From positions 1 to 64,000 of the forward strand of contig JAUXWT010000011.1 in assembly GCA_030681475.1 (NCBI GenBank): a stretch of DNA of 64,000 bases. The letters run 5' to 3'. Below, in pieces: positions 51,376-61,820 of this stretch (position 1 is the stretch's first letter; each line of letters begins with the position of its first letter). This stretch comes from Bacteroidales bacterium. Its GTDB lineage: Bacteria > Bacteroidota > Bacteroidia > Bacteroidales > FEN-979. The position numbers and the translations under genes are program-made. Under the pieces are notes generated by a model. That model did not search any database. It was not told the DNA's origin and saw only the letters and a list, made by a program, of their open reading frames with translations.

Positions 51376-54092
51376 TGGTTAAAATTCAGATCGACGGAAC
51401 ATATTATGATGTAAAGCCAGGCAAGAATCTACTCGAAACCTGTCTGGCGCTCGGTATCGATGTGCCTCACTTCTGCTATCATGGCGCCATGGGTTCCGTT
51501 GGAGCATGCCGCCTTTGTGCCGTAAAGAAATTCCGTGATCCCTGCGATCAGAAAGGCCGGATCATCATGTCATGTATGGAACCGGTGAATGAAGGACTGA
51601 TCGTTTCGGTGAATGACCCCGATGCAAAGATGTTCAGGGCGGCCATCCTCGAAAGCCTGATGATCAATCACCCGCACGATTGTCCGGTATGCGACGAGGG
51701 GGGCGAATGTCACCTGCAGGATATGTTGGTGATGACCGGCCATAACTACAGGCGTTTTGATTTTAAGAAGCGGACCCACTTCAACCAATACCTCGGTCCG
51801 TTTATCAGCCATGAGATGAACCGGTGTATCCAGTGTTACCGGTGTGTGCGATTTTATGACGATTATACCGGCGGCAAGGACCTGGCTGTTTTCGGCTCAC
51901 ATGATCATCTCTACTTTGGCAGGGGTGAAGATGGAATACTCGAAAGTGAATTCAGCGGGAACCTTGTCGAAGTATGCCCTACCGGTGTATTTACCGACAA
52001 GACCCTTAAAGAACATTACACCCGCAAATGGGATCTTTCCAATACGCCCTCAGTGTGTGTTCATTGCAGTATCGGTTGCAATACCATTGCCGGAGAAAGA
52101 TACGGCAAACTTCGTCGCATCATGAGCCGGTATAACGGAGCGGTGAACGGGTATTTTCTCTGCGACCGCGGAAGGTTCGGTTATCAGTTCGTTAATGTTG
52201 AAAACAGGATCGGTGAAGCACAGATACGCACATCGAAAAATTCAAATCCTGTTGAAGCAACTCCTGACATGATTGCATCTGCATGCGCAGAGGCGTTATC
52301 CGGATCGAAGAAAATTGCCGGTATTGGTTCCCCCAGAGCTTCCCTGGAAGCGAATTTTGCATTGCAGAAATTGGTGGGAAAGGAAAATTTCTTTGCAGGC
52401 GTTTCACGAACAGAACATACATTGGCAAAAACGGCCATTGATATCCTGCAACATGAGGCAATCCATTCTCCTTCATTGAAGGAGATTGAAAAAGCGGATG
52501 CCATTCTGATCCTCGGCGAGGACCTGACCAACACGGCTCCGATGGCAGCCCTTGCCGTAAGGCAGGCAGCCCGGAACAAGGGAATTGAAGTGGCCGGTAA
52601 TTCAGGAATACCGCCATGGAATGATTATGCAGTTCGATTAAAGGCACAGGATGTAAAAAGCCCCATAATCATGGCCAATCCTTTCAGCGCAAAACTGGAC
52701 GAGATTGCTGAAAAGACTTACCGGGCAGCATATTCCGACATCGCAAGGGTTGGATTTGCGGTTGCCGCCCTGATCAACGACGGAGCCCCGGGCGTGAAAG
52801 GGTTGTCGAAAGAACAACTGTCCATGGCACAACACATTGCAAATGCTTTGAAAGAGGCGAAAAATCCGATGGTCATCACCGGGACCCATGGCGGCTCCGA
52901 AGACATGGTACATGCTGCTGCCAATATTGCCATGGCCCTGTTTCTCCACGGGAAAGAAGGCGCGCTCAGCATTGTGTTCCCCGAATGTAACAGCATGGGC
53001 TTGGGAATGATGGATGGGAAACCGTTCGAAGATTTGGCAGGTTTGCCAGCCGACAGTACCTGCGACACCCTGGTCATTCTTGAAAATGACCTGTACCGCA
53101 GGGCGGATCAGTCGTTGATTGATGATCTCCTTGAAAGGTGTAAAAATGTCATTGTACTTGATCATTTGATCACCGGCACAACCCTGAAATCAGATATCCT
53201 TTTGCCCGTTGGCACTTTCGCTGAATCCGAAGGCACTCTTGTCAATAATGAAGGACGGGCGCAGCGATTTTACAGGGTTTTTCCCGCGGAGGGAACTGTG
53301 ATCGAAAGCTGGCGTCAATTAAAAGAGTTGATGATCTTCAGCGGAAACCATGAATCAGCATCCTGGGAAAACTTTGATCATGTCGCACAAGCCATGTCAG
53401 ACAGCATCCCGGCTTTTGCAAAGATCAAAGGACATATGCCCGGGGCCGATTTCAGAATCCTGAATGAAAAAATAAAGCGGCAAACCATGCGGTTCAGTGG
53501 CAGAACAGCCATGAATGCGCAATTCAGCGTAAGTGAACCTAAATCGCCGGTTGATCCCGACTCCCCGCTGGCCTTCAGCATGGAAGGAGCCAACGAGACG
53601 CCTCCCTCATCGCTCGTTACTAATTACTGGACTCCGGGTTGGAACTCAAATAATGCGATGAATTTCTACCTTGATGAACCCAATGGTTCCATGAAAGGGG
53701 GTGATCCCGGTTTCAGGCTGCTTGAAACTGCGGCCACAAAGCACATCTTATTCTTCGCTCCGGTTACCGGTGCTTTCACACCGGAAGCAGGAGAATGGGA
53801 GATCGTGCCGGCATATCAGATTTTTGGTTCCGAAGAGCTGAGTTCACAGGGCCCTGCCGTTGCAGAAAGAATCCCGGAACCCTTTATTATCATGAACCGC
53901 AGGGATGCTGAAGAAGCCGGCGTTAAAGAACATGAAATGATCGACCTGACACTGACACGGAGTTCACTCCAGGTAAAGTTGAAAATAGATGATAACATTC
54001 CTGCCGGTGTTGCCGGATTGTCAACCGGTTTGCCGGGGATGCCATTCCTGAAATTGCCGGAATCGGGAAGGGTTAAGAATAGTAAAAAGTAA
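51372..54092 (+). CDS. nuoG: NADH-quinone oxidoreductase subunit G
   Basis: 906-residue iron-sulfur subunit. N-terminal [2Fe-2S] domain ([17 protein letters not shown]), the His-x3-Cys cluster segment ([18 protein letters not shown]), CIQCYRC for N4/N5, then an intact N7 site: CVHCSIGC followed after exactly 27 residues by C (C-x2-C-x3-C-x27-C), as in E. coli and Thermus. The large C-terminal molybdopterin-oxidoreductase-like domain is present but has no cofactor role. An ATGATG double start precedes VKIQIDG; either may be used. Confidence 0.93.
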   Translation: MMVKIQIDGTYYDVKPGKNLLETCLALGIDVPHFCYHGAMGSVGACRLCAVKKFRDPCDQKGRIIMSCMEPVNEGLIVSVNDPDAKMFRAAILESLMINHPHDCPVCDEGGECHLQDMLVMTGHNYRRFDFKKRTHFNQYLGPFISHEMNRCIQCYRCVRFYDDYTGGKDLAVFGSHDHLYFGRGEDGILESEFSGNLVEVCPTGVFTDKTLKEHYTRKWDLSNTPSVCVHCSIGCNTIAGERYGKLRRIMSRYNGAVNGYFLCDRGRFGYQFVNVENRIGEAQIRTSKNSNPVEATPDMIASACAEALSGSKKIAGIGSPRASLEANFALQKLVGKENFFAGVSRTEHTLAKTAIDILQHEAIHSPSLKEIEKADAILILGEDLTNTAPMAALAVRQAARNKGIEVAGNSGIPPWNDYAVRLKAQDVKSPIIMANPFSAKLDEIAEKTYRAAYSDIARVGFAVAALINDGAPGVKGLSKEQLSMAQHIANALKEAKNPMVITGTHGGSEDMVHAAANIAMALFLHGKEGALSIVFPECNSMGLGMMDGKPFEDLAGLPADSTCDTLVILENDLYRRADQSLIDDLLERCKNVIVLDHLITGTTLKSDILLPVGTFAESEGTLVNNEGRAQRFYRVFPAEGTVIESWRQLKELMIFSGNHESASWENFDHVAQAMSDSIPAFAKIKGHMPGADFRILNEKIKRQTMRFSGRTAMNAQFSVSEPKSPVDPDSPLAFSMEGANETPPSSLVTNYWTPGWNSNNAMNFYLDEPNGSMKGGDPGFRLLETAATKHILFFAPVTGAFTPEAGEWEIVPAYQIFGSEELSSQGPAVAERIPEPFIIMNRRDAEEAGVKEHEMIDLTLTRSSLQVKLKIDDNIPAGVAGLSTGLPGMPFLKLPESGRVKNSKK

Positions 54093-54096
54093 ATTT

Positions 54097-55041
54097 ATGC
54101 ATGAACTTCTTATCATAGCAGGGGTTTTGCTGATCGTGTTGAACATCGCGGCCGGGCTCATCTATGTTGAGCGGAGGTTGCTTGCATTATGGCAGGATCG
54201 CTATGGCCCCAACCGGGTGGGTCCGTTCGGACTTGGACAGGTCATCGCCGATATGGTCAAGATCTTTTTTAAAGAGGACTGGATACCACCCTTTTCTGAC
54301 AAAGCTGTGTTTGTCATCGCTCCCGGGATTCTGGTGGCCACACTTCTGCTCACGTTTGCGGTCGTTCCCTTTGCGCCAGGCTTTAATGTTTTTGATTCAA
54401 ATATTGCCCTGCTGTTTTTTCTCGGAAATTCATCGCTGGGCGTCTATAGTATCGTGCTTGGCGGGTGGGCTTCGAACAATAAATATTCGTTGCTTGGCGC
54501 CATGCGTGCCTCCGCGCAAATGCTCACCTATGAAGTGTTCATGGGACTTTCGCTGATGGGCGTGGTGATGATGGCCGACAGTTTTAACCTGACCGGGATC
54601 GTTGAGGCACAACGCCATGGTTGGTTTATCTTTCCCCAATTTGTAGGATTTGTGATCTTCCTGATCGCGGGGATAGCCGAAACACACCGGGTTCCATTCG
54701 ATATACCCGAAGCGGAAGGGGAGCTGGTGGCCGGTTTTCATTCGGAATATTCTGGCATGAAATTCGGAATGTTTTTCGTAGGCGAGTACATGGGGGTAAC
54801 CCTGGTATCGTGCCTCATTACGATCCTGTTTTTCGGTGGATGGCTTGGACCCGCCTTTTTACCGCCGGTGGTATGGTTCTTTTTAAAGACCGGCGTATTT
54901 ATCTGTTTTTTCATCCTGCTCAGGGCATCATTGCCACGGCCACGATATGATCAGTTGATGAGTTTAGGATGGAAAATCCTGTTGCCCCTGACCCTGATCA
55001 ACATTCTGGTTACGGGAGCCGTATTAATTTATCTGCAATAA
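54097..55041 (+). CDS. nuoH: NADH-quinone oxidoreductase subunit H
   Basis: 314-residue membrane subunit forming the quinone tunnel floor, about eight helices. Signatures: [23 protein letters not shown] (in parts [12 protein letters not shown] and [11 protein letters not shown]), and [20 protein letters not shown] followed by [14 protein letters not shown]. Four bases after nuoG, one base before nuoI. Confidence 0.95.
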   Translation: MHELLIIAGVLLIVLNIAAGLIYVERRLLALWQDRYGPNRVGPFGLGQVIADMVKIFFKEDWIPPFSDKAVFVIAPGILVATLLLTFAVVPFAPGFNVFDSNIALLFFLGNSSLGVYSIVLGGWASNNKYSLLGAMRASAQMLTYEVFMGLSLMGVVMMADSFNLTGIVEAQRHGWFIFPQFVGFVIFLIAGIAETHRVPFDIPEAEGELVAGFHSEYSGMKFGMFFVGEYMGVTLVSCLITILFFGGWLGPAFLPPVVWFFLKTGVFICFFILLRASLPRPRYDQLMSLGWKILLPLTLINILVTGAVLIYLQ

Positions 55042-55042
55042 C

Positions 55043-55558
55043 ATGTTCAGTATATTAAGAAGTTTATGGTACACGTTTCTCCACGCTTTCCACAAGCGGG
55101 AAACAATTTTGTACCCCGAAGAAAAACCATATCTGCCGCCGCGATACCGTGGCAGGATCATCCTCAGCCGCGACCCTGACGGGGAAGAACGCTGCGTGGC
55201 TTGCTATTTATGCGCAGCCGCCTGTCCGGTTGACTGCATCTCTTTGCAGGCAACCGAAGATAAAGACGGAAGACGGTATCCGGAAACCTTCAGGATCAAT
55301 TTTTCGCGATGCATCTTCTGCGGGTTGTGCGAGGAGGCATGTCCAACCTATGCCATCCAGTTGATCCCCGATTTTGAGTTGTCGGAATATAACAGGCAGA
55401 ACATGGTTTACGAAAAAGAACATCTGTTGATCAGCGGTACCGGTAAATACCCGGAATATAATTTTTACAGAAATGCCGGTGTGGATATGGGTGTTAAAGG
55501 TAAAGGGGAAGGCGGGAACGAACATCCGCCGGTAGATATTAAAAGTATAATGCCATGA
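55043..55558 (+). CDS. nuoI: NADH-quinone oxidoreductase subunit I
   Basis: 171-residue ferredoxin-like subunit with clusters N6a and N6b in two 4Fe-4S motifs: [16 protein letters not shown] (about 52-67) and [16 protein letters not shown] (about 91-106). It passes electrons from NuoG to N2. C-terminal tail is longer than in E. coli NuoI and rich in Gly and Lys ([14 protein letters not shown]). Confidence 0.95.
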   Translation: MFSILRSLWYTFLHAFHKRETILYPEEKPYLPPRYRGRIILSRDPDGEERCVACYLCAAACPVDCISLQATEDKDGRRYPETFRINFSRCIFCGLCEEACPTYAIQLIPDFELSEYNRQNMVYEKEHLLISGTGKYPEYNFYRNAGVDMGVKGKGEGGNEHPPVDIKSIMP

Positions 55559-55562
55559 TCCT

Positions 55563-56111
55563 ATGAATACCTTCTTTTACATCGCTGCGGCAGTTGCACT
55601 GATCTCCACCGGATTGGCCATCTCGGGCAGGAACGCGATCCATGCACTGCTGTTCCTGATTGTTTCGCTGCTTGCCATTTCTGTGATCTTCTATATCCTT
55701 GGAGCGCCATTTATCGCCGCCATGGAGATCATCATCTATGCCGGCGCTGTTATGGTGCTATTCATATTTGTGATCATGATGCTGAATGTGGGCATGGAAA
55801 GCGAAAAGGAGAGCAGGTGGCTTAAACCCGGAATGTGGATCCTGCCATCTCTTCTTGCCCTGATCCTGCTGGTCAATTTTGTTTTCATGCTGAACAAGAT
55901 GAGCCATCAAAATATTCCGGGCAGGATCATCGAACCAAAGGAGGTTGGGATATCGTTGTTCTCGACCTACGTGCTGGGGGTGGAAATAGCCGGCATGTTG
56001 TTGCTTGCAGGGATTGTTGGCGCGTATCATCTGGGGAAGCAGAAGAAAAAGGTCCTGCATCGTTTTTTGAAACAAGAAGAGATCGAACAGCCTGGCAACA
56101 CAGAGGGATAA
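55563..56111 (+). CDS. nuoJ: NADH-quinone oxidoreductase subunit J
   Basis: 182-residue subunit with five membrane helices; AMEIIIYAGAVMVLFIFVIMML is the characteristic third-helix stretch (quoted as AMEIIIYAGAVM and VLFIFVIMML), followed by ISLFSTYVLGVEIAGMLLLAG. Charged C-terminal tail in the cytoplasm. Twenty-two bp before nuoK. Confidence 0.93.
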   Translation: MNTFFYIAAAVALISTGLAISGRNAIHALLFLIVSLLAISVIFYILGAPFIAAMEIIIYAGAVMVLFIFVIMMLNVGMESEKESRWLKPGMWILPSLLALILLVNFVFMLNKMSHQNIPGRIIEPKEVGISLFSTYVLGVEIAGMLLLAGIVGAYHLGKQKKKVLHRFLKQEEIEQPGNTEG

Positions 56112-56133
56112 AAAAGAACAGAAAAATGAAAAA

Positions 56134-56448
56134 ATGGTAACTATCCCGGTCGAAATTCAACTATTGTTTGCAGGATTGCTTTTTCTGATGGGACTGGTCG
56201 GCCTGTTGGTAAGGAGGAATATCATCTTCATGCTGATGGCGATCGAAGTTATGTTCAACAGCGCCGGCCTGGTTTTCGTGATCGCTGGAGCACACTGGGC
56301 ACAGGTTGACGGCCAGGTCATGTTCATTTTTATTCTTGCGGTAACCTCAGCCGAAGTTTCGGTGGGGTTGGCGCTGATCCTGCAGATGTATCATCATTTC
56401 AAGTCGCTTGATGTGGATGGCCTGAACAAACTTAAAGAGATTAATTGA
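56134..56448 (+). CDS. nuoK: NADH-quinone oxidoreductase subunit K
   Basis: 104-residue Mrp-like subunit with three helices. The two membrane glutamates used for proton transfer are in LMAIEVMFNSAGL and VTSAEVSVGLAL. Family length. Start at ATG 56134 (VTIPVEIQLLFAGL). Confidence 0.95.
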   Translation: MVTIPVEIQLLFAGLLFLMGLVGLLVRRNIIFMLMAIEVMFNSAGLVFVIAGAHWAQVDGQVMFIFILAVTSAEVSVGLALILQMYHHFKSLDVDGLNKLKEIN

Positions 56449-56455
56449 TACCCTG

Positions 56456-58333
56456 ATGACAGCGATATTGGCTCTTATTGTGATCTTTCCACTGCTGGGT
56501 TTCCTGATCCTGTCGGTTTTCGGAGGCCGGTTGCCGCGGCATATCATTCCCTGGATAGGGGCAGGATCGGCCGGGATATCCGCCTTGCTTACCATTATTC
56601 TTGGGATTTCATTTTTAACCTCATCATCCCCGGGGGGTGTGGTCGTTGCCACCTTATGGCAATGGATCAACACCGGGGGATTGACAGCATCCATCGCTTT
56701 ACGGCTTGATGCACTATCACTGGTATTTATTTTTGTCATTACTTTCATTGGATTCCTGATCCATGTTTATTCTGTTGAATTCATGGCAGATGACGAGGGG
56801 TATTCTCGCTTCTTTTCATACATGAACCTATTTGTATTTTCCATGCTTATCCTTGTGCTGGCCGACAACCTGTTGCTGCTCTACCTTGGATGGGAAGGTG
56901 TCGGGCTTTGCAGCTATCTGCTGATCGGGTTCTGGTACCGGGAGCCTGCCAATGGTTATGCTGCCCGGAAAGCTTTTATCATTACACGTATTGGTGATAC
57001 AGCCATGATCATCGGACTCTTCCTTCTTTTTCTCCATTTGCATACGCTGAATATCAACGAACTGATGCAACAGGCAACGCTGAACTGGGAACCGGGGTCG
57101 TCCCTTGCCACCTGGGCAGCGCTGCTGTTACTGGGTGGCGCACTGGGTAAATCGGCCCAGTTACCTTTACAAACCTGGCTCCCCGATGCCATGGCCGGCC
57201 CTTCGCCCGTAAGTGCGCTGATCCATGCGGCGACGATGGTGACCGCAGGGGTTTATCTCATTGCCCGTACGCATGTTCTCTTTTCGCTGGCCCCGGCCGT
57301 ACAGGCAACTGTGGCGGTCATCGGGGCATTAACGCTGCTGCTTGCCGGGTTCAGCGCGCTTACACAACATGACTTAAAACGGGCGCTGGCCTATTCGACC
57401 GTCAGCCAGATCGGGTATATGTTCCTGGCGCTTGGCGTAGGGGCATGGTCGGCGGGAATTTTTCATTTCATGGTCCATGCCTTCTTCAAAGCCTTGTTAT
57501 TTCTTGCTGCGGGAGTCATAATCGTCGTATTGAATGAAGAACATGATATTTTTAAAATGGGCGGACTGAGAAAAAAAATCCCGGGAGTATTCTGGACATT
57601 CCTGATCGGCGCTGCATCGCTGGCAGCCCTGCCGTTGGTCACGGCCGGTTTTTACAGCAAAGACCAGATATTATGGTATGCCTGGTCGGCAGGAAATGGC
57701 GGTCCATGGCTGTGGCTGGCCGGAATAACCGGCGCTTTTCTGACGTCGCTCTACACCTTCAGACTGGTCTTTATCGTCTTCTTTGGAAAAACCGGGACAG
57801 AACCCACGAAGTTGCCCGGCAGGTTTATGGTTATCCCCATGGTTATTCTTGCCGCATTTTCACTGGTAGCCGGATTTATTGAATTACCCCATTCCATGGG
57901 TCATCTGCAGCTATTCTCCGGTTTTATGAGCGCCGTACTGCCGGGGGTGGTCATGGCCAATGAAACCATCCCTGAACTATTATTTCAGGCGGTGGCCACC
58001 GTGATCTCCTTAGCCGGTATCTGCCTGGCATACCTGATCTACCTGAAACGACCGGCGCTTGCAGATGCAATTAACCACAGCCGCATCAGCAGGTTCTTTT
58101 GCGATGGTTGGGGTTTTGACCGGGTTTATGATACCCTGTTTGTGAAGCCAATCGTGTGGCTGGCGGAAATTGATAAAAACGACTTCACCGATATATTCAA
58201 TACGGCCATTGCTTCCGTCGTGATCATCTTTAACCGGGCGCTCAACCTTACCCAAAACGGTAAATTAAGATGGTATGTGATGGGCCTGGCCCTGGGCATT
58301 GTATTCATCCTTTCAATTCTGATGAACCTATGA
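56456..58333 (+). CDS. nuoL: NADH-quinone oxidoreductase subunit L
   Basis: 625-residue antiporter-like subunit, about 16 helices with the lateral helix HL in the C-terminal part. Proton-path residues: FVFSMLILVLADNLLLLYLGWEGVGL (quoted as ADNLLLLYLGWEG with the Glu), GKSAQLPLQTWLPDAMAGP (Lys) and HDLKRALAYSTVSQIGYMF. Complete length. ATGA overlap with nuoM. Confidence 0.95.
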   Translation: MTAILALIVIFPLLGFLILSVFGGRLPRHIIPWIGAGSAGISALLTIILGISFLTSSSPGGVVVATLWQWINTGGLTASIALRLDALSLVFIFVITFIGFLIHVYSVEFMADDEGYSRFFSYMNLFVFSMLILVLADNLLLLYLGWEGVGLCSYLLIGFWYREPANGYAARKAFIITRIGDTAMIIGLFLLFLHLHTLNINELMQQATLNWEPGSSLATWAALLLLGGALGKSAQLPLQTWLPDAMAGPSPVSALIHAATMVTAGVYLIARTHVLFSLAPAVQATVAVIGALTLLLAGFSALTQHDLKRALAYSTVSQIGYMFLALGVGAWSAGIFHFMVHAFFKALLFLAAGVIIVVLNEEHDIFKMGGLRKKIPGVFWTFLIGAASLAALPLVTAGFYSKDQILWYAWSAGNGGPWLWLAGITGAFLTSLYTFRLVFIVFFGKTGTEPTKLPGRFMVIPMVILAAFSLVAGFIELPHSMGHLQLFSGFMSAVLPGVVMANETIPELLFQAVATVISLAGICLAYLIYLKRPALADAINHSRISRFFCDGWGFDRVYDTLFVKPIVWLAEIDKNDFTDIFNTAIASVVIIFNRALNLTQNGKLRWYVMGLALGIVFILSILMNL

Positions 58334-59904
58334 TACTGCTGTTCCTGATACTGATCTTATTGGCTGGTGGCGCCCTCGCCTGGATCACCGGAAAATGGAG
58401 CGACCTCCTTCCGCGTGTCATTTCATTGGTTGCGCTTTCCCTTGACCTGATTTTACTGATCGCAATATACAATGGTCAATCGGCCGCAGGCAACAATTCC
58501 TGGTGGATCGACTACAGGGTTGACTGGATACCAACCTTCGGCATCAGCCTGCACCTGGCAATTGACGGGCTGAGCATGCTTCTTTTGGCGCTGACCATGT
58601 TCATTGGACTGGTTTCGGTTTTAATCTCATGGAAAGAAATACACGAAAAAACAGGTTTCTTTCATTTCAATATATTATGGATCCTGTCGGGGATCAGTGG
58701 GGTTTTTCTTTCCATGGATCTGTTCCTGTTCTATTTTTTCTGGGAACTGATGCTGGTGCCCATGTATTTCCTGATCAGCATCTGGGGCCATGAAAACCGC
58801 ATCTATGCCTCCTACAAATTCTTCATATACACCCAGGCGAGCGGACTGCTCATGTTTTTATCGATCATCGCCCTTTACTTCATCCATGGCAGGAGTACCG
58901 GAATTTACACCTTCGACTATATACAACTGCTTGGCACCACCATGGCGCCGACGGTTGCATTCATTCTGATGTCCGGGTTCCTCGCTGCTTTTCTTGTCAA
59001 GTTGCCGGTAGTACCGTTTCACAACTGGCTGCCCGACGCACATACGGAGGCGCCTACCGCCGGTAGTGTGATCCTGGCCGGACTCTTGTTAAAAACAGGG
59101 GCTTACGGACTGATCCGCTTTGTGTTGCCTCTGTTCCCGGAAGCCTCGGTCACCTTTGCCCCGGCAGGGATGATCCTGGGGGTGATCGGGATCCTTTATG
59201 GCGCAAAACTGGCCTTTGCACAAACCGACCTCAAGAGGCTGGTTGCCTATACCAGCGTAAGCCACATGGGTTTTGTCATCCTGGGGGTATATGCCTTCAA
59301 CGAAATTGCCATGCAGGGTGTGGTTGTTCAGATGATCGCACATGCCTTGAGTACAGGCGCGCTGTTCATCCTGGTTGGGCAACTCTATGAGCGCATCCAT
59401 ACCAGGGACATGGACAGGATGGGTGGTTTATGGAAGCAGGTTCCGGTGATGGGAGCCACAGGGATTATCTTTGCCATGGCCTCGCTTGGGTTGCCGGGCT
59501 TGGGAAATTTCATTGCCGAATTTCTGATCCTGGCGGGAACGTTTCAGGCCAGTATCCTCATGACCTGCCTGGCATGCGCCGGCCTGGTGGCCGCGACGAT
59601 CTATTCGCTGCGGATCGTTCAAAAGGTCTTCCTTGGAAAGGAGAAAACCACCTGGAATATCTCAGATCTTTCGGTCAGGGAAAAAATCATCTCGGCATCG
59701 CTTGTGATCACCCTGGTTTATCTCGGAATGTTACCACAACAGGTTATTGACACTGCAAAACCTTCGGTATTAAAATCGCTGAACTCCATCGAGCAGACAA
59801 GATCACAAAATACCGGTAAACCAACCGGAGAAGCGTCCATTTGGTGTGACGAAATCAACACAGACGGAGCGAGTGCAAAATATTTAAAGTGCAAACTATG
59901 GTAA
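58330..59904 (+). CDS. nuoM: NADH-quinone oxidoreductase subunit M
   Basis: 524-residue antiporter-like subunit with about 14 helices. YFFWELMLVPMYFLI (Glu), KLPVVPFHNWLPDAHTEAPT (Lys-His region) and TDLKRLVAYTSVSHMGFVI are the core segments. Start taken at ATG 58330, overlapping the nuoL stop; an upstream in-frame start would only read inside nuoL. The C-terminal 40 residues after LNSIEQTRSQNTG are hydrophilic and unusual. Confidence 0.93.
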   Translation: MILLFLILILLAGGALAWITGKWSDLLPRVISLVALSLDLILLIAIYNGQSAAGNNSWWIDYRVDWIPTFGISLHLAIDGLSMLLLALTMFIGLVSVLISWKEIHEKTGFFHFNILWILSGISGVFLSMDLFLFYFFWELMLVPMYFLISIWGHENRIYASYKFFIYTQASGLLMFLSIIALYFIHGRSTGIYTFDYIQLLGTTMAPTVAFILMSGFLAAFLVKLPVVPFHNWLPDAHTEAPTAGSVILAGLLLKTGAYGLIRFVLPLFPEASVTFAPAGMILGVIGILYGAKLAFAQTDLKRLVAYTSVSHMGFVILGVYAFNEIAMQGVVVQMIAHALSTGALFILVGQLYERIHTRDMDRMGGLWKQVPVMGATGIIFAMASLGLPGLGNFIAEFLILAGTFQASILMTCLACAGLVAATIYSLRIVQKVFLGKEKTTWNISDLSVREKIISASLVITLVYLGMLPQQVIDTAKPSVLKSLNSIEQTRSQNTGKPTGEASIWCDEINTDGASAKYLKCKLW

Positions 59905-61310
59905 GGGAAGATTTCATATGCCTGACTCCTTTGATGATCATTGCGGGCGCACCTGTTCTGATGATGCTGGTGGTGGCGGTCATCAGGAGCTATAAAGTTA
60001 TCTATGGTCTCTCCCTTTCCGGCTTCATCCTTGCATTCCTCTCAATTTTCTTCCTGTTACCGGTGATTCCGCACGCGACAGGACAATTATTTATTTTTGA
60101 CGGCTTCACCATCCTGTTTTTTGTGATCATCATCCTTGCGTGCCTGCTGATAACCATATTGTCGGATGGATACCTGGTTTACCAGGAGAGTGAAAAGGAG
60201 GAGTATTTTATCATTCTCTATACCAGCGCTCTGGGAGCCCTCGTGCTGGCTGCAGCCAGCAATTTTGTGACCCTGTTCCTTGGCCTTGAAATGCTCAGCA
60301 TTTCTCTTTACGTGCTCATCGCCTACCGGAGGTCACGCGATAATTCCATTGAGGCTGCGGTGAAGTACCTTATCCTGGCTTCGGGCGCTTCGGGCTTTTT
60401 ATTGTTCGGTATGGGTTTGATCTATGTGGACACGGGTTCGCTGGAGTTCACAAAAATTGTCATGGCATTGCAATCTTCCGGTTTTTCATCGCCGTTGCTG
60501 CTCACGGGGTTCAGCATGATGGTGGTTGGAATCGGGTTTAAACTGGCATTGGTACCTTTTCACATGTGGACCCCGGATGTATATCACGGGGCGCCGGTTC
60601 CGGTAGCGACCTTTATTGCCACCGTGTCGAAAGGGGCGGTTATAGCTGTTTTATTGCGGTTTTTCTATGCAATTGAAGGATTCCGGAATCATAATTTTAT
60701 TTTGCTGATCACGGTCGTATCCATCCTCTCGATGTTTATCGGAAACCTTCTGGCGATCAGGCAGCAAAATTTAAAAAGGATATTGGCGTACTCCTCCATC
60801 TCCAACATGGGATATTTGGTGATCACCCTGCTCATCGGAACCAAAGGGGGGATCGATGCCGCTGTTTTTTATATTGCCTCCTATATCATAACCACCATCG
60901 GGGCATTTGGCGTCATCACCCTTCTCTCTGACCGTGACAATGAAGCGGAAAAGCTAAAGTCTTACACCGGTCTGTTCTGGAAACGCCCGTGGGTAGCCAT
61001 TGTTCTGACCTTAACCATGCTTTCGCTGGCGGGCATACCTATTACTTCAGGATTCCTGGCAAAGTTTTACGTCATCCTTGAGGGGTTAAACGCAGGCCTG
61101 CTCGTCCTTGTCATTTCCCTGATCATAAACAGTGTGATCGGATTGTACTATTACCTTCGTGTCGTTACGATCCTTTTCTCCCCACCCAATGATGTAAAAT
61201 TCCCGGCAATATCCCCGGCTGGGCGCCTGGTGCTTTTTATTGTAACCCTTGGCATCTTATGGCTCGGCATCTTTCCGGAATGGTTCTTTAACCTCATTGC
61301 ACGGTTTTAG
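59898..61310 (+). CDS. nuoN: NADH-quinone oxidoreductase subunit N
   Basis: 470-residue antiporter-like subunit, last gene of the operon. Signatures: FVTLFLGLEMLSISLYVLIAY (quoted as LGLEMLSISLYVL with its Glu), KLALVPFHMWTPDVYHGAP and NLKRILAYSSISNMGYLVI. Starts at ATG 59898 inside the nuoM tail (seven-base overlap), a typical end to the operon. No terminator hairpin is seen downstream. Confidence 0.93.
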   Translation: MVREDFICLTPLMIIAGAPVLMMLVVAVIRSYKVIYGLSLSGFILAFLSIFFLLPVIPHATGQLFIFDGFTILFFVIIILACLLITILSDGYLVYQESEKEEYFIILYTSALGALVLAAASNFVTLFLGLEMLSISLYVLIAYRRSRDNSIEAAVKYLILASGASGFLLFGMGLIYVDTGSLEFTKIVMALQSSGFSSPLLLTGFSMMVVGIGFKLALVPFHMWTPDVYHGAPVPVATFIATVSKGAVIAVLLRFFYAIEGFRNHNFILLITVVSILSMFIGNLLAIRQQNLKRILAYSSISNMGYLVITLLIGTKGGIDAAVFYIASYIITTIGAFGVITLLSDRDNEAEKLKSYTGLFWKRPWVAIVLTLTMLSLAGIPITSGFLAKFYVILEGLNAGLLVLVISLIINSVIGLYYYLRVVTILFSPPNDVKFPAISPAGRLVLFIVTLGILWLGIFPEWFFNLIARF

Positions 61311-61426
61311 TAAATTGATCTGGCCATTTCCTGTTTTCCGCATTCTTATACGTGAAGAATGTCCTGTATTCTGCGATGGGACACCTTAATGAGACCGTAT
61401 CGCAATAAAATGTTTTTCAGTTTCTT

Positions 61427-61562
61427 TCACGAAGTTCCACGAAGAGTTCACGAAGCTCCACGAAGGTTATAAAACATATCTTTTCAATCCGTTTTTCAAA
61501 TGCCATATCCTCTTAATTTTCTTCGTGTAACTTCATGCGACCTTCTTTTAACTTCGTGTAAC
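61427..61562. repeat. CACGAAG/CTTCGTG inverted arrays (gene-free 61311-61820)
   Basis: Left array 61427-61466 repeats ttcacgaagttccacgaag; right array 61519-61562 repeats cttcgtgtaact. They face each other around a 52-bp centre that contains the tail of a GxxExxY-like gene. From 61563 to 61790 I see nothing further. Confidence 0.88.
61467..61499 (-). pseudogene. Relic tail of a GxxExxY gene
   Basis: The minus strand reads LKNGLKRYVL and a TAA, the C-terminal signature of GxxExxY proteins (compare VLKNGFKRYV in the 33.2-kb copy). Only about ten codons remain; the stop codon touches the CTTCGTG array. Ten residues is a short match, so I keep confidence moderate. Confidence 0.45.
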
Positions 61563-61772
61563 AAAACACTACGCTATTGTGCAACAATCACTGATAATAG
61601 CATCAGTGAAGGATGGTGCAGGCCATTTTCTTTAAAATTAATGCACAAATATTTGATCGGGACACCCGTTTTCGAAACCGACATCAATAAAATCAGGAAT
61701 TTCAGAGCGCCTTTTCAAAAAGTGCGGAAAACAGGACAAGTATATCATGACCTGTCCCTTGTCACTTGTCCC

Positions 61773-61800
61773 TTGATTAAGGGCTTATTTTTTACCTTTG
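61773..61800 (+). promoter_or_regulatory. Promoter of the MBL hydrolase
   Basis: TTG (61773-61775) and TACCTTTG (61793-61800) with 17 bp between; the start codon is 20 bp downstream. Confidence 0.65.
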
Positions 61801-61820
61801 TTCTCCAACAGTGACACGCC

